Positions 42,361 to 54,609 of a DNA stretch of 64,000 nt are shown here, piece after piece. The DNA comes from Glandiceps talaboti (taxonomy: Eukaryota > Hemichordata > Enteropneusta > Spengelidae): the NCBI RefSeq assembly GCF_964340395.1, contig NC_135553.1:28533949-28597948 (forward strand), written 5' to 3'. The position numbers were made by a program, and so were the translations under genes. Within the stretch, counting starts at the first letter, position 1. The number at the start of each line of letters is the position of its first letter. The notes under the pieces are model-generated. The model was given only the letters and a program-made list of their open reading frames with translations. It was not told the DNA's origin and ran no database searches.

Positions 42361-44832
42361 TAAAATCACTCTAGATATAAAGTACTCAGTCAGACTCTAA
42401 ATGAGTTATAGCAACTTACAACCAGATTTAAACTGAATGCCTCCCATAAGGGAAATGTTGTCTAAAGTGGTGCGACGATGCGATTATTTTTTTTACATTC
42501 TCAACAAATGTTAAACAATCTACTTATCATTGCAGTTACTGTTCTTTTTATTTTATTAGTACTTTACAGCAAGTGTGTATGTGGGGCAGATGTTATAGGC
42601 TAATTCATGATTAGTTTTGCAGTTGTCTTCACTGGTGTCAATTAATGTAGGTAGAGTTACTTGTGTGTTTTTCCTTTCATCTGCAGACTGAATTCGCTTA
42701 CGGAAGAAAAAAATAACGCGGGAAGCGGGGTACTTAAGTGATGGGCACTAACCAGAAAAAAAAATTGTTTTGGCCATTAAAACTCTTTCTACGGTGAGTG
42801 CTATGCTACAACATTCTATAAATCTTCACATTACATGTTGTCGTTGGCCAGGAGATCACTAACAGCAATGGGCAAATAATAACTTTGATGAGAAAATGAG
42901 AAAAAAATAACTTATTGCATATGTTCTGTTGTATTCCAACAATTGTATGTAGGATCGACAATCTCAAAACTTTGCCCTTACGGAAAGCATTCAGTTTAAA
43001 TCTGGTTTATCTTGGCCTTACATGATCATATAAACGCTGTAATTTGCTGTTGTCTATAACAAATTGTGATTCCAATCATGTGCAGAGACTAGTAATAACA
43101 ACACGTTGTTTACATGCAGACTTGTGCACATCGTTTGCATTCCAGGCATTACATACCGTACGTTGCAATCATGTCAATAGACAGAGGGCACATTTTCAAG
43201 TCTTCGCAGAACTTGTATAATGCTCAGGAGCATAAGTCGATAAGTTGGCCTTTTGACCTTCCCTGTCCTGTCACACAGGATTCAAACAAATTTATCTGGG
43301 AAATCTAACAACATAACAATGATTTAATCCATTAATACCAGAAAGCATGACATATTGTTCACCTTTGTTACGTCTACACAAACGGATAAAAGAATTCTAC
43401 TTGTACGTGTCATAAATAATTAAATTACCCTCGACTGTGGGGAGCGATCATGTGTCATAGAGACAACACGCGTCCTTAGTAACCAAGAGGATGACGTATA
43501 ATGTTTCTTGCATTTGCCTTTATTCAATTCCATGTTTTTTTTATCTCGACATGGCTATCATATATATATCCCCCTCTGTATAATAGACATCTTGTAATAT
43601 TGAAATGTACACCGAGAGTGCGGAAATCGAACACCGGTTCTATAGACTATAGACGTGAAGAATGAATTGAGGTAACAACGCAATGTAGCTATCGATATGT
43701 CTTTTCTCCCCCGGACTCATGAAATATTTGTGGGAGGCGTGGCTTACGAGTTGAGCATACAATAGCGGATCGCCGTTGGTGCATGCCTAGTTAGTTGACT
43801 ATAATTGATCGGTGACTATTGTAAACGGACAACTACACTCATAGTTCAGCATTATTGTGAGATTTCGTCCAGAGAGCTGATAGACTTCCACGCTACGTTT
43901 GTAACACTTGTAAAGACTTCCAGAACTACGGGAGTTAAACCAGTACGCCCTGCAACAATACAACAGTAAACATCGTTACGGACTCACATTCCGTGTGTCT
44001 ATCATCACCATACCTGTGGAATTGTTTTTTTTTTTACCTCAGCCTGACAACCTGTCTCATCAACATTCGTCAGTATTATAAGCAAAGCATACAATGGAAA
44101 ATTACGATTGCTCTGACATTTCGACAAATTGTTAACACAACGATGAACCTATTGGCTATCCAACAAGTTTCAGCCTGATGGAAAACGATCTATTTGTGTT
44201 AGGACAATTTGTAACCGGAACCGCCGGGAGTCAGTGAGACACGCAAGGTAACCAGCTCAAATGTATAGCCGTTGTGTTTATGTCTGACTGTGGTAATAAC
44301 TGCGGAGGACATCGGTGGACCGTTAACGTTTTAGATGTTCGTCGTCACTTATTAATAATTGGGCAAAAGATGTATATGCTTTGGAAGGGAACATACTGGT
44401 ATTTGCCCGTCGAATAGTTAAACACATTCGGCGTAACCGGTGTATACACACACCAGACAAGGCGTATCAAAACAAGGAAAGGAAACAAACTCATATAGAG
44501 GAGATTTGTGTGGGATTTATGTCGTCTCAGCTTCATTAACTTTAGCTTAGTGGATAATCTTCCAACAACCTCAAAATACGAACAATTCCATGGTAAATAT
44601 GGAAACACAAATATTTGATGTTACTATGTGATATTTCAGGTAACTATGTGTTTTATAATATCCATATTCAACATTTTAGTGCCGTCCTTATATAACTGTG
44701 TAAAGGGAGCAAACAAATAAAACAGCAAATGTTATTAAGTCGCCTTTATCGATATCAATTGTTTGATATTGATTGGTGAAAGAATTCTGAAAAGACGGAT
44801 CATCGTTGTAAAGTTATTGACTTCGTTATGAG
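42361..44832. other. Non-coding region upstream of second host ORF
   Basis: No ORF or RNA gene that I can support. TATATATATCCCCCTC at about 43560 and the purine-rich 44820s may belong to a promoter or 5' leader. A short upstream ORF (44828-44848) overlaps the main ATG in another frame. Confidence 0.4.
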
Positions 44833-46200
44833 ATGGCATGCTGGTTGAAATCACTGCGAATCATGAAAGCCACTTCTTCAGGATTTCGTCGACTTGGAGA
44901 AGTTCCAAAGAAATGTGACGTAAACCACCCGAGTTGTAACCCGTTTTCTCGACTGACAGAGAAACGTTTAGCGGAACTTGCCCGACAGGCAACGCGATGT
45001 GAAGAAAGGTCGTTGACGAGATATTCTAGCAATTTAAAACAGTCTCAAGGACGTGCCGAAGACTACCGAGGTATTAATGAATATGATAAAAGTGAATATT
45101 TAGAGAGATCTCAGAGACATTTACAATTCCCGAAAATCGAAAAGAAAAACAAGAACTTCGGTAATAAAAACCAACTCGTAGCAAGCTGGAAGAAAAATAA
45201 ATTCTCGTCAAAGACGAAATCGAAAGATAATGAAAGTTTGACAGGTTCTCTACCTTCTTTGAATATTGTCAACAGTGCTCGCCAACAACAAGAATATGGA
45301 CAGAATGAAGAGATAGGGTTGGAAATCCCAGTTTCTGACAGAAGTTATGGGGCAAGAACACTTTGCAGTAGAAAAGATATTAATTTGGTATTAGCTCGGA
45401 CTAAGGCGGGTAGTTCGTGCTCGCGATCGACAGCCAGTTCTATTCGTCCCGGTTCTACGTGTTCATCTCCTCGGACCAAATCGCCGGTCAGTTTTATAAG
45501 ATCTCCACATTTTGTCACCCCAAATGTAACAATGGACGAAATTGTTTATTACTATGACAACCAATCAGGATCACGATTGGTAACTAGCTGTGAACGTTTG
45601 AAGCCCAAAAGAACAGAGAGCAGGAATACACGGGCGACGGAGATTCTGATCACCGAGTACAGCGATTACAACTCAGTGTCAACTAAAAGCTCATGTACAT
45701 CAGAACCAGGGGACGACAGTTTTAGGGATGGCAATAAAAGTGTTCGATCAATTGACATCAACTTGACAGCGTTGGGAATAGAAAGCCATAGATTCTACGA
45801 TGACGAAAACTTCAAGAAATACTCGGGAACGGATTCGAGAAATGAACATCATCATCATCATCATGACGATAGAGGATTAGAGTCCGACTCGACTTCAGGG
45901 TACAACAGTACGCCTTCCGACTCAGAAATAGTCGTGCATGAACCTTCAAAGACAACAACTAATCCGAAAGTTCCCCATGTACTATGGCGTGACAAACAAT
46001 ATCAAATTCCTATGCATTATATTTACGGCAGTCCTTCACGTTTAGCACCGATCATCATACCCGCTCATAGCGTCGATTGTCCTATGTGTAAACTGTTCTC
46101 CCCAACGACGGGTGATGTTTGTCCGCCAAATAGTCCGACGCCAGAATTCAAAAAAGATTACGGGTTTTACCCAGTACAAAGGTATCTTAATGTGCAATGA
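44833..46200 (+). CDS. Uncharacterised host protein, 455 aa, C-terminal Cys motif
   Basis: Open single-exon frame with ATG at 44833. It is Ser/Arg/Lys-rich with many low-complexity stretches (for example SSCSRSTASSIRPGSTCSS) and a run of six His (near residue 342). No signal peptide or membrane helix; likely mostly disordered. Near the C-terminus (C416, C419, C430) it has CPMCKLFSP followed by CPPNSP, matching the minus-strand ORF at 2424-3446. The region before (HVLWRDKQYQIPMHYIYG) is ordered-looking and might be a short domain. An AATAAA at 46657-46662 is a candidate poly(A) signal. The pair is divergently arranged. No function assigned. Confidence 0.75.
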   Translation: MACWLKSLRIMKATSSGFRRLGEVPKKCDVNHPSCNPFSRLTEKRLAELARQATRCEERSLTRYSSNLKQSQGRAEDYRGINEYDKSEYLERSQRHLQFPKIEKKNKNFGNKNQLVASWKKNKFSSKTKSKDNESLTGSLPSLNIVNSARQQQEYGQNEEIGLEIPVSDRSYGARTLCSRKDINLVLARTKAGSSCSRSTASSIRPGSTCSSPRTKSPVSFIRSPHFVTPNVTMDEIVYYYDNQSGSRLVTSCERLKPKRTESRNTRATEILITEYSDYNSVSTKSSCTSEPGDDSFRDGNKSVRSIDINLTALGIESHRFYDDENFKKYSGTDSRNEHHHHHHDDRGLESDSTSGYNSTPSDSEIVVHEPSKTTTNPKVPHVLWRDKQYQIPMHYIYGSPSRLAPIIIPAHSVDCPMCKLFSPTTGDVCPPNSPTPEFKKDYGFYPVQRYLNVQ

Positions 46201-47249
46201 TAGTCCATAAAGCTGTTTTGTTGAAGTTGGAAAGAACGCAATTATCGTCGTTAAAGAAATGAACTGAACCAGTAGTTTACGATTTAATAATCACGCCTGA
46301 AGCTAGCTCTGGATTTATATGCTGCCGGATTTCGACACGTCTTCTCCCTCTCCGTGTCGAAACCGTATCAATCCAGAGTTAGCCTTAACCTAGTTCTGTG
46401 GTCTTGCTTGACAGTATTTTTTTGCTCTTTGTTCGTTTGCGAAATGTTGGCTTTTGTTGCACGTTATTGTTTGGGGTATTCATCTCAATAGAAGGGTAAT
46501 AAGAAGATTCACTTAGTGGGACCGAGTTACTTTACACCACTTGTTATGTCCGCCACTTTTACCCAGGAAGGGGCACGAACATTTGCTAAATTTAAGCACA
46601 CTCGCATTGCTGCAATATCTGTTTAACCTTTCACCGCAAAGACATAACTTTGAGCTAATAAAAGCAGCATCCTTTGCGATATATCACGAGTAATCATCTT
46701 CAAATTTATGAGTATTTTACCAATTTTCACTGACTGTTCCTTGCGTCTACCATGTGACTGTTTTTCGACTATGTTGTTTTCCTAACTCAAAACATGGTGA
46801 TGTTTCGCATGATAGAGTTCGGCATGCGAACGTACACTTGTTAAGAAATATCATGAAACTTTGAGTCACTGTGGTGCTCTTGACAAAATTGCAATTCATC
46901 AAAACGAACAATATGATCAAATGGCTCGTGTTCTGGGTTAGAGAGAAAGCTAACATAATCAAGTCCATTTAGTATTGTGTTAAAACACCACTCTCGTTCA
47001 CATTATTTTTGAAATCTTGCCCCATGACTTCATCAGCTTTGTGAGTATCTTTCGTCAATTGAAATGATCTTTCAATAGAATGGTACCGGTCTTTTACTCT
47101 TTGCCAACACAAATGTACTCCTTTAATACTGCCGGACATGTGAATATATGTATTTAAATGTAGACCCATTTCTATGAATAATTCCATAAATATATTATCA
47201 CCAGTAAACTAAAATTTTGAAACGAGTTCAATATTTTTTGTTATTTCAG
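46201..47249. other. 3' flank of second host ORF
   Basis: Holds the AATAAA at 46657 and a hairpin of about 86 bp (46301-46386, GCTAGCTCTGG ... CCAGAGTTAGC). No gene seen. Confidence 0.45.
46657..46662 (+). promoter_or_regulatory. Candidate polyadenylation signal AATAAA
   Basis: AATAAA about 460 nt after the stop of the 455-aa ORF. Position is plausible; no further proof. Confidence 0.3.
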
Positions 47250-47690
47250 TAACTTGTGTGGTGGTCAGAGGTTCAAATATATATATTTTAGTTCAAACGT
47301 GTCCGGTAGTGAGATGGGTCGAGTAATAAATTTAAGAATGCCAAGTCATGTCATATTCTTTCGCTCGTTTACGCATGCCCGTCTTTATGACCCCGTAAAG
47401 AATGGCTCGCGATCAGGTACGATAGATAATTCCAACTTCAGACAAAACGATGACAATATTGAATATTACGGAACCCTTGGTGGATCATACATGTCACATT
47501 ATTTACGTTTCCTCGAACGAGAAAACATACGTTCAGCCATATCGTTTACGGTATTTTCTGTGCATTTAATTATTTTCTTGTTTTTCATATGAACCATATG
47601 TTTAAGTAGCCCGTAAGTTATTTTAGACCTCGTTTGTATTTGAAGAACTTTAAAGTCTCTTCTAGTGAATATGTAATGAATAAATAAATA
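47250..47690 (+). other. Candidate exon with C-terminal hydrophobic tail
   Basis: Begins after a good acceptor-like sequence (TATTTCAG at 47242-47249) and contains an ATG ORF at 47314-47592 (92 codons). The ORF has a basic middle and a C-terminal hydrophobic stretch (SFTVFSVHLIIFLFFI). It is followed by AATAAA at 47679-47684. It could be a terminal exon of an unseen gene, or chance. No family recognised. Confidence 0.25.
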
Positions 47691-47974
47691 CAACATTATT
47701 AAAATTGACTTTCCAGGGTAAAGTCTGAGCCAATGAACGATGTAATGAACTCCCTGGCGGTATAATTCAGGCGCAGTTAGAAAATGGAAGTTCTAAATAG
47801 TTAAAACTGTTGAGATGGATCCATTATTATCGTTGTTCATTTATAAGGTTAACAAAGTAACAGTACAAGATAACTGTCGTTACAGTATGTATGTCATATG
47901 ATAATGTATTGACAAACACATACACAATCATTACCTTTCCCTAAACTGTGTTTCTAATGCCTTAAATTTGTCTC

Positions 47975-48228
47975 CAAGTGATAATAATCTTTATTTATAC
48001 CGGATATTTATAAACTTGTCTCCCAAGAAGTTCAGTGAAGGCAAGCCATCATGGATTTAGGTTTAATGCTGAAAGAAACCAGAGTATCTGGGGAAAATTT
48101 GTGTTGTTTGGTACAGTAGTTTGGTAGACACTTTTCTTACTCACAGCATGGCAAATCAAACCCACACCAGGTTTGAACTTTGGTCGCAGTGGTAAGAAGC
48201 CCACGTCTTAACTTGGCCACCAACCCAT
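47975..48228 (-). mobile_element. tRNA-derived SINE, minus strand
   Basis: Read on the minus strand it has an A-box-like (TGGCCAAGTTAAGAC) and a B-box-like (GTTCAAACC) segment and a 'tataaataaagattattatc' tail. Part of the intergenic repeat load. Confidence 0.6.
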
Positions 48229-51205
48229 GTTGACTTCCATCAAACTTGAACTTGACAAAACAATATCAGTACGACAGTATCATTATTCATGACGTTTTCA
48301 CCAAAGATGTTACTATAGCAATGTGTTTAGCAAACCTGTTGATATTTTATATCCCTAATCAGTTTTTGCTTGTACTCTTGTAATTTGAATCTGTTTATGA
48401 TGTACTTTATGAAGCATGACAGACCAGGTGTTGGTCACTTCATTTGAACAAAGGTGAGACTGATTTTATTTTAGCTGCGCATTTTAGTATGCTTTACTGA
48501 GAACCCACGAAAGTCATTTCTACCAATCCTGCATTGTGGAACTTCTTTAAAATGCAGTTTATACACCGAGGCATGGTTTTATTGGAACGATTCCCACATA
48601 AAGATTGTTTGGACAAGTAACAAAGTAGACATTACTTGTCTGTGTTTCCTGATTATGAGATAGGCAACTAAGATGAAATCAGTAACACTTGTCAATCTCG
48701 TTTATTCAAGTTCAAATGAATGCAGTCAGTACCCAACTGGCTTTTCTGACTGACTGACTGACTGACTGACTGATGAATGAATGAGTGAGTGAGTGAGTGA
48801 GTGAGTGAATGACATGTTTGTTTTCATTTCAAGCGAAATGTTAGAAACAGTTACGACCAGTAATTAAAACCTGAAACAATGTGGCTAAACAAAAGTCTTT
48901 TTCAAAACTGAACATTGCCACGAGTACATAATCTTTGGAATTAGAATTATTTTAGTGACACAAGCCGAGTTCATAAGCTTATTTCCTCATTAAGTGAAAC
49001 TTAATAAAACCATGTCTCAGTACAGTGTTAGTGTCGATACATGTCTTCTTTAACATTACTATTGTTTTTTGGAATTGTTAGAATAGTTGATTGAATAGTA
49101 GGAATTTCCTGAACAGGTTTGGTAGCATCATAAATTACTCCATCAGATCATTTATGGGTTGTATCTTAATATAATACCAGGTTTGAGTTCAGTCAATTGC
49201 AAGTGCTGGTTAAGTGTGCTTCTACAGTAGGTATACATGTACAATAATGCAAGTACCTTTTAAATATGCAGTAAAAACTAGGTCTAAAACATATAAACTC
49301 AGCTGCTGTCCACATTACATAAAACAGCTCATTTTAATACTCATATTTTATGTGGATCCAGACGTTGGAATGTAGCAATGCCAAAGAACTTTTGTCCAGT
49401 CAAAAGACATTCTATATCAGGTTTACTGCTTCAATCATATGTATTTCTTTTTTGTTCCTTTTAAATGTGAAAATGAAGCCAGTTTGTTGGAAAATCATAT
49501 GACGTCACCAAACCAAACACTAAAACAGTTCTACCAGAAGTTTATAGCAATCAAAGACAAATTAACAATATGAACATTATTCCATGTCAAACAGGAATAA
49601 TCAAATTCTTATTTGTTGAATGTGTTCCTGTTAGAATGTGTTGTTTTGATACTTCCTATCACATAGGTATATCTCCGTTCATTTTATATGGCAATAACTC
49701 ATAATAACTCTTTCCTTTTTTTAATAATAAAAATTACAATTATGCATGCAGCTACAATTGAAATAAAAAAAAAGAGAAGAGTCTGTGCAATTGATAGAAT
49801 TTAGGATCTCAAACAGATGCCGACTTCAGATATGGTACAGAGTTGCACATGTGGTAGGTTGCCATTGTATGCGTTATGTCAATAAGATTATAAAATGTAC
49901 AATATTACTATATGTGTTGTCATGTATGCCTTTTCATGTATTGCTGGTGATATACCATTACTACGTATACACCTGCCATCACTGAATTTGCTGTTTGTGC
50001 AAGTTTCTATGCAGGTTTAACTACCTTGGCAAAAATTCAATTCAGAAGTTCATTCTGGGAATACATTCCTGAGTGAATTGTCACGATGTATTTTATATGC
50101 TTATTAATTGATTTCATTATTTGCAGAGCAAACTCAACAGCGCAACCATGAGAAATTGACAAAGTGGAACAGCTGTCGTCTGTTTCACTTATTAAATTGC
50201 TTTTTGTCTCCATATTATGCATACATTGTATTTCAGTTGTGAATCTGCAGTTTTTGATGACATGTGTTGTTTCTACCTGAAGTCCACAATTCTACAACAA
50301 TGTGTGAACAAATAATGTGACTCTATTTAAAGTGATGATCAAATTCAAAGACGAAACTGATGAAACTGGACAATGTTCATAAGTCAATGGTTCTTAATGG
50401 AATAGACTTATACTATTAACAGGGGTCTACTTGACACTTTTTTTTTCGCCCAGTGATGAAATCGATGTGTACTTGTACTTGCAATTTAAGGCAAAGGAAT
50501 ATACTTTTAAATGGCCGTATTTTGGTTGAATGTGCATATATATAATACATGTGTGTATATGTAGCGCAGTTGTCTCTGCAAGCTAAAGTGAGTATGTGCA
50601 CACTTGTGTTTGTTTGTCAGAGTCTATGTCTATGTCATTGTCTGAATGTCTGTCTCTCTGCCTGCCTGCCTGTTTGTACACCCTAGATCTGATTACTACA
50701 TTACTGCAGTGCTCTCTGCTTTATTACTTGGTGTATGAAGACTATAAAGATTCAAAGACATGTCCATGTTGCTCTAAGTAAATAAATTATACATGATTAT
50801 ATTCATTTGTCAATAGTGGGACATTGGGATGAGGGTATTACATTGGGGTGTAAAGTGTAGGTGAATATGATTACATTGAATATTAAATGATAAAACAATT
50901 AAGCCAAGACATGTATACGATAGAATGGAAACGTGAGTTGATACTTATTGTGTGTAGGGCTGGGGGTTAGGGGGTATTAAAGTACTTGTCTATATGTCTG
51001 CTATTTTTCAGATCTGATTTTTGCATTAGGGAGCCTTCAGTAATTATGAGGGGGGGGGGTTAGGGTATGTCTGAGCTGTAAAATGTGACCCTCCCCCTAC
51101 TCCTTTTTCTAAAATGTGACCCCCCTACCAAGTTCTAAAATCTGACCCTTCCCCCATCTCAAAATGACAAATTGACTGATAGATGGATGGAAATTATGTG
51201 GAGAG
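48229..51205. other. Non-coding intergenic DNA
   Basis: No gene seen. (GACT)n/(GAGT)n microsatellites at about 48748-48808 and a G-run with GTGACCCTCC-type repeat at 51045-51130. Confidence 0.4.
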
Positions 51206-51572
51206 ATTAAAGGGACAGTAGCTGTAACTTTTGATGATTTTTTTCAGTATGTTTTGTTCTGTGTATCAACTACAGTTTTTAGTTTCTTGTTCTACTCCAT
51301 AACACACATTGAAACACTCCCGTGTTTGGCAAACACTTGTAAACACAGCCTGTATATGTACAAACTGCATTGTTATTTTTGACAAGTGAATTTTAGTCTG
51401 GACTAAAATTACCAACAATAACAGTGCACTTTACACATATACAGGCTGTGTTGACAAGCCAAATACAAGGTATTTCAACATGTTTTAAGGAGTAGAACAA
51501 GAAACTGCACTTGACACACAGAACAAAAGTATTGAAAAAAGATCACCAAGTTACAGATACTGTCTCTTTAAT
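51206..51572. mobile_element. Long-hairpin MITE, ~367 bp
   Basis: Ends ATTAAAGGGACAGTAGCTG and the imperfect inverse CAGATACTGTCTCTTTAAT. The two halves are inverted over nearly the whole length around 'ttttagtctggactaaaa'. The likely target site is TA, as in mariner-type MITEs; exact TSD not proved. Confidence 0.7.
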
Positions 51573-51845
51573 GATTTGATTATACGACACATATTTCTGC
51601 CATGCACAAATATCAACAGATCTGAGGAAATCCCTGTCATTACATGAAGAATGCATGAGTTGGATGGTTGGTAAAAAGTGGCACGTCACAGCTACATGAA
51701 TTGTTGTAAACACTATACTTGATTAGTTTAGCTATCCAGGGTGGTTTTATGTGAAGTATTCTGCATTACTATCCAAAGAAAAAACCGTCTAAACTCAGCC
51801 TGTGCCCCATTTAATGTTTTATTGTAATGTATATTTGAAAGTATT

Positions 51846-51915
51846 TTTAGCACAACTGAACTAGGTTCAATACTGCTATAGGCATCGAGTAGCATCTGTG
51901 TGTGTGTATGTTCAA
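51846..51915 (-). repeat. Family A end fragment
   Basis: 'tttttagcacaactgaact' and 'actgctataggcatcgag' are the reverse complement of the right end of the Polinton-inserted copy (14020-14056). Confidence 0.7.
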
Positions 51916-51920
51916 TAAAC

Positions 51921-52064
51921 ATACGTTTCGTCTACAAACGGGCCTTCAGCCATGTTGCTCCGCAGCTATGGAACGATTTACCGACTGGGATTAGAATATG
52001 TAATACCGTTGACTGTTTTAAGAAAAGTTTAAAAACGCATCTCTTCCGCATAGCTTTTAATTAA
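51921..52064 (+). pseudogene. LINE (CR1/L2-like) C-terminal fragment
   Basis: Forty-seven codons plus stop reading RAFSHVAPQLWNDLP ... VDCFKKSLKTHLFRIAF. This is the well-known C-terminal signature of CR1/L2/RTE-type LINE ORF2 proteins. Only the last part remains; AT-rich 3' tail follows. Confidence 0.7.
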
Positions 52065-52493
52065 TTGTCTTTTAAGATGTATCAAGTGTTGTTTTAATGT
52101 CAAGTGCTTCTTTTTTTTTTAGATTTGTGAACCTTTTAGAGCATTTTATGGATTTACGGTATAGAAAAAAAATAAATAAAAATATTATGTATGTATGTGA
52201 ACGACTTAAAGTGAAAAACCACCAGACCGATTGGCTTGGCATTTGGTGGGGACATTATTTAGGGTTTGTAAATGGAAAATTGTTCAACTGAAAATGATCA
52301 CATCACAGATGTTCGTTTTGCGTTGAAATATGTAACTTGTTGTACTCCGAGATACTTTTTCTGAGCCTCGAAATGAAAGTTTCTTGTTTTATTGATGCAA
52401 TGAAATTATTAAATCTTTTATGGGCTACTTCACATGTCAATGTCAATGGCCCAAAGATTAAGATCTGTTTGAGGTTGCTTGGAAACCTGTTTT

Positions 52494-53835
52494 TAGCACA
52501 GCTGAATTAAATCTTAGACACTATGATTAAAACAGGTTCATTTAAATACACAGTCCTTAGGCATTCAAAACACAGTTTGTACTAAGAATATGAAGTCACA
52601 CATCTTATGGGGAAAGAAAAATAGAGTCATATCAAGACCTCTATGATCATACTGTGTTTGGCAGGTTAAATTTACTGCATGATACTTTGGTGGGTGTATT
52701 ACCTTGGGTGTCTAGTTGGGAAATTGTTCAAATATAAATAATTTTACCACTGATGTGTGATTTGGGTCGAAAAATGTGATTTTCGGTCAAAAAATTAAAC
52801 TCAGTAACTACTGCGCAGATCAGTCTGAAATTTGAAAGGAACATTCCCAGGGGTGTTTACATTAAGAAATTTTTATGACATGATAATTCCATCCTTGATA
52901 TGCAAATTGGGGTTAAAATGTGTCTTTTTGGTAAAAAATCTTTAATTCCAAAACTACTCAGCAGATTGGGCTGAAATTAAAAGGGATGCATCTTACGGTG
53001 TATAGATGAAGAAATATTAAGCACATAGTGATCTCATGAGTGATATGCAAATTAGATGTAAAAATGTGAATTTTGGTCAAAAATTTGTATCTCAAAAAGT
53101 ACTTGGTCAGTGAGACTAAAACTTGGTGAGATGTTTCTAGAAGTGTTATTCTGCAGATTTTTTTCAAATATTTTGACACAATTGGCCCTAGTATAGCAAT
53201 CATGACCACGCCCATAGCAACAGCAAAAACGGTGGTGTATTTCACAAAATAACCACTCGGATCAAAAGACAATTGAATAAACATTCCAAACTTGAATGTA
53301 CGTAAAATTGCCCAGCAAGAAGACCACGCCCATAGCAACAGCCAAATAATCACACATATTACAAAGATAACAACAGGAATTGATAGACAAAGGTATAAGC
53401 ATTCAACAAATATGCAAATGTGCCTAGCAACAAGACCACGACCATAGCAACAGCCAAATGATCACATATATTGCAAAGATAACAGGGATTAATAGACAAT
53501 TGAATAATCGTAAAAAAATGTATGCAAATTTGCCTGGCAACAAGACCACACCCACAGCAACAGTCAAATAATCACATATATAGAAAAGATAACAATAAGG
53601 ATTCATAGGTGAATGAACATTGAAAAAATGTATGCAAATGTGTCTAGCAACATGACCACACCCATAGCAACAGACAAAGGATTAACAGCAGGATTGGATA
53701 GGCAACTGGATATTCATTCAGCAAATTAAATGACCACCTATACCTAGCATGGCTGACCATGCTGATAAACATTTTTAAACTACAATGCCATTGGCACTAT
53801 TTTTTTTGTAGAAAATGTTACCCTATGTTTTAAAT
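52494..53835 (-). repeat. Dispersed repeat family A, long copy (duplication unit 1)
   Basis: Reverse complement of the Polinton-inserted copy over 52690-53160, then 'ccatagcaacagccaaat'-type tandem segments (53195-53670) with a 100-130-bp period, ending at 'ccattggcactattttt'. Long ORFs here are frames of the repeat. Confidence 0.75.
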
Positions 53836-53885
53836 TATCACATAACCAGTACTTTAGAGTTGTTCTTCTACTGGTTGTTTAATCT

Positions 53886-54596
53886 ATGAAAGCCTGTACG
53901 TGCAATCTACAAAAAGCAAAAAAATAAAAATATCTCGTACGCTCGAGATAATAAGTAGTGCACGCAAGATAATGCTGTGCGCATGAGATAATATCTTGAC
54001 AGCATGATAATATCTCGCGTGCTATAGATAATAAGTCTTGTGCACAAGGTAATAAGTCATGCACACGACAGAATATCTTGAGCACATAAGATGATATCTC
54101 TAGTGCTATAGATAATGTCTTGTGCTCGAAATAATAAGTCGTTCGCACAAGATAATAAGTCATGTGCTCGAGACAATGTCATGCGTTTGAGATAAGTTAG
54201 GCGCACGATATAATATCTCGAGCACACGAGATAATATCTTGAGTGCTATTATCTCGAGAGCATGACATATTATCTCATGCACACAACATACCTTGAGAAC
54301 ACAACATATTATCTCAAGAGCATGACATATTATCTCGAGAGCATGACTTATTATCTCGAGAGCATGACTTATTATCTTGTGCGCACAACATATTATCTCG
54401 TGTGCACAACATAATATCTTGAGAGCACAACATATTATCTCGTGCACTACATATTATCTCGAGAGAACGACATTATCTCGAGAGCACAGTTATTATCTTG
54501 TGTACACGACATTATCTCAAGAGGACGAATACTATCTTGAGTGCACAAGAAATTTTCATTTTTTTGCTTTTGTACATGGCATGTATGAGCTTTCAT
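53886..54596. mobile_element. Foldback element made of palindromic ~22-bp minisatellite
   Basis: Outer inverted ends (ATGAAAGCCTGTACGTGC... and ...GCATGTATGAGCTTTCAT, about 55 bp) enclose some 25 units of TCTCGAGNGCAC/GATAATAAG type. The left half is largely in one direction and the right half in the other, meeting near 54245. No coding role; ORFs are frames of the repeat. Confidence 0.75.
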
Positions 54597-54609
54597 GTTA
54601 ATAATATAT

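Noticed and set aside
44826-45032. Minus-strand ORF over the start of the 455-aa gene
   Set aside because: Shadow of the real frame; no supporting features.
52958-53353. 131-aa minus-strand ORF identical in both units
   Set aside because: Lies in family A repeat, no homology recognised; identity is due to the recent duplication, not constraint.
53879-54447. ORFs of 94-95 aa with repeated CALEIICHALEII (also in the second unit)
   Set aside because: Frames of the foldback minisatellite; repeated only because of the tandem duplication.
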